A stretch of DNA of 64,000 bases from Melioribacter sp051488685. GTDB taxonomy: Bacteria; Bacteroidota; Ignavibacteria; Ignavibacteriales; Melioribacteraceae. Shown one piece after another: positions 63,638-64,000 of this stretch (the first letter of the stretch is position 1; the number at the start of each line of letters is the position of its first letter). The translations under genes and the position numbers were made by a program. The stretch lies in contig NZ_JBPSEH010000009.1 of NCBI RefSeq assembly GCF_051488685.1, positions 62,001 through 126,000 on the forward strand, read 5' to 3'. The notes under the pieces were generated by a model. It worked only from the letters and a program-made list of their open reading frames with translations, made no database searches and was not told the origin of the DNA.

Positions 63638-64000
63638 ATTTTATTTGTAGCGGGGACAGTCCGCACATTTGGGAGGCGGTGAGAAAATATTTAGAAAAAA
63701 GATTTAAACTTGATAATGTGCTATAGATTACCCTTCAGTTCTGACAGGGCTTATAATTTCTCCATAGTAAAAATCATTTTTAATAATGAATTATTTTTTC
63801 TTAGTCTCGTATACTCGCTTTGCCAATTTTTTCACTAATAAAGTTTAAGATGATTTAAGAGGGAAGCTGAATCTATTCCCTATTCACTCGGTGTCCTCAG
63901 AGTTTTCCAATTTTGCTAACGCTCATCGGTTTTAACTACTAGCAAGTCTATTAGAACAAATCGTAAAATACCGTTTTAAGAGATACTACAAACTCTCTCA

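Larger units (their letters stand above)
62809..64000. other. Terminal region without long genes
   Basis: About 1.2 kb with only a small minus-strand gene (62988-63086), two terminators and a decayed plus-strand frame (63175-63551). Beyond 63640 I see only short open stretches; IWEAVRKYLEKRFKLD at about 63670 and a nearby GGACAGTCC odd palindrome were not convincing. Confidence 0.5.

Noticed and set aside
63650..63730. Transposon end or transposase remnant (GGACAGTCC palindrome and IWEAVRKYLEKRFKLD)
   Set aside because: Too short and without a second inverted repeat or target duplication within the window.
1..64000. tRNA genes, rRNA genes or CRISPR arrays
   Set aside because: Scanning the gaps found no T-arm consensus, cloverleaf or regular direct-repeat/spacer pattern.

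Overview
This is a 64 kb stretch of an AT-rich Gram-negative bacterial chromosome. It most resembles Ignavibacteria (Bacteroidota/FCB group, Melioribacter- or Ignavibacterium-like). The indications are a secreted glycosidase ending in a type IX secretion (T9SS) sorting domain with the NYPNPFNPST signature, a DUF2723 membrane protein, BshB1 for bacillithiol, outer-membrane Omp85 and heptose genes, and GatB. The assignment is inference from gene content and needs a phylogeny. No rRNA, tRNA, CRISPR array or complete insertion sequence was found.

Layout. 47-10957 holds envelope and metabolic genes: DUF2723 protein, GT9 glycosyltransferase, a LOG/S1-P1 nuclease/YjbQ operon on the minus strand, ornithine aminotransferase, a hybrid histidine kinase, PAP2 phosphatase and AMP nucleosidase. 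11017-15638 is a patch of gene decay around a fused AdoMet decarboxylase-spermidine synthase: an unidentified remnant, a frameshifted purine permease and a DinB pseudogene. 16327-18115 is a two-gene restriction-modification system, visibly more AT-rich than its surroundings. 18119-19935 has Nudix, four-helix-bundle and HldD genes. 20056-28806 has MetH, an AmgK-like sugar kinase fused to a RapZ C-terminal domain and coupled to a MurU-like uridylyltransferase, a CocE/NonD hydrolase, an outer-membrane barrel and YhcH. 28919-29965 is a deoxyhypusine-synthase-like gene. 30224-34407 is the translation cluster rplM-rpsI-rpsB-tsf-pyrH-frr. Then come maeB, a YkuD-like protein, an Omp85 protein and a secreted GH5. 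42304-46299 is yicC-gmk-rpoZ-udg-dnaB. The rest has DNA repair (nfo), sugar reductase, gatB, bshB1, an SLC13 transporter, a J-domain protein, GH51 arabinofuranosidase, RlmI, an MFS transporter and GH94 cellobiose phosphorylase. The last 1.2 kb has no long gene but appears to hold a small minus-strand membrane-protein gene and a decayed gene.

How it fits together. Secreted GH5 and GH51 enzymes and intracellular GH94 phosphorolysis suggest plant-polysaccharide use. The AmgK/MurU pair suggests peptidoglycan amino-sugar salvage, and the fused RapZ-type domain could add amino-sugar-phosphate sensing. The SpeH-SpeE fusion and the deoxyhypusine-synthase-like protein together suggest a spermidine/homospermidine route. 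The rpsB gene is preceded by a compact RNA that folds by eye into a three-way junction, a candidate S2 autoregulatory leader. Several start codons were moved from the longest frame because promoters or Shine-Dalgarno sequences lie inside the extra length (12243, 30224, 54063).
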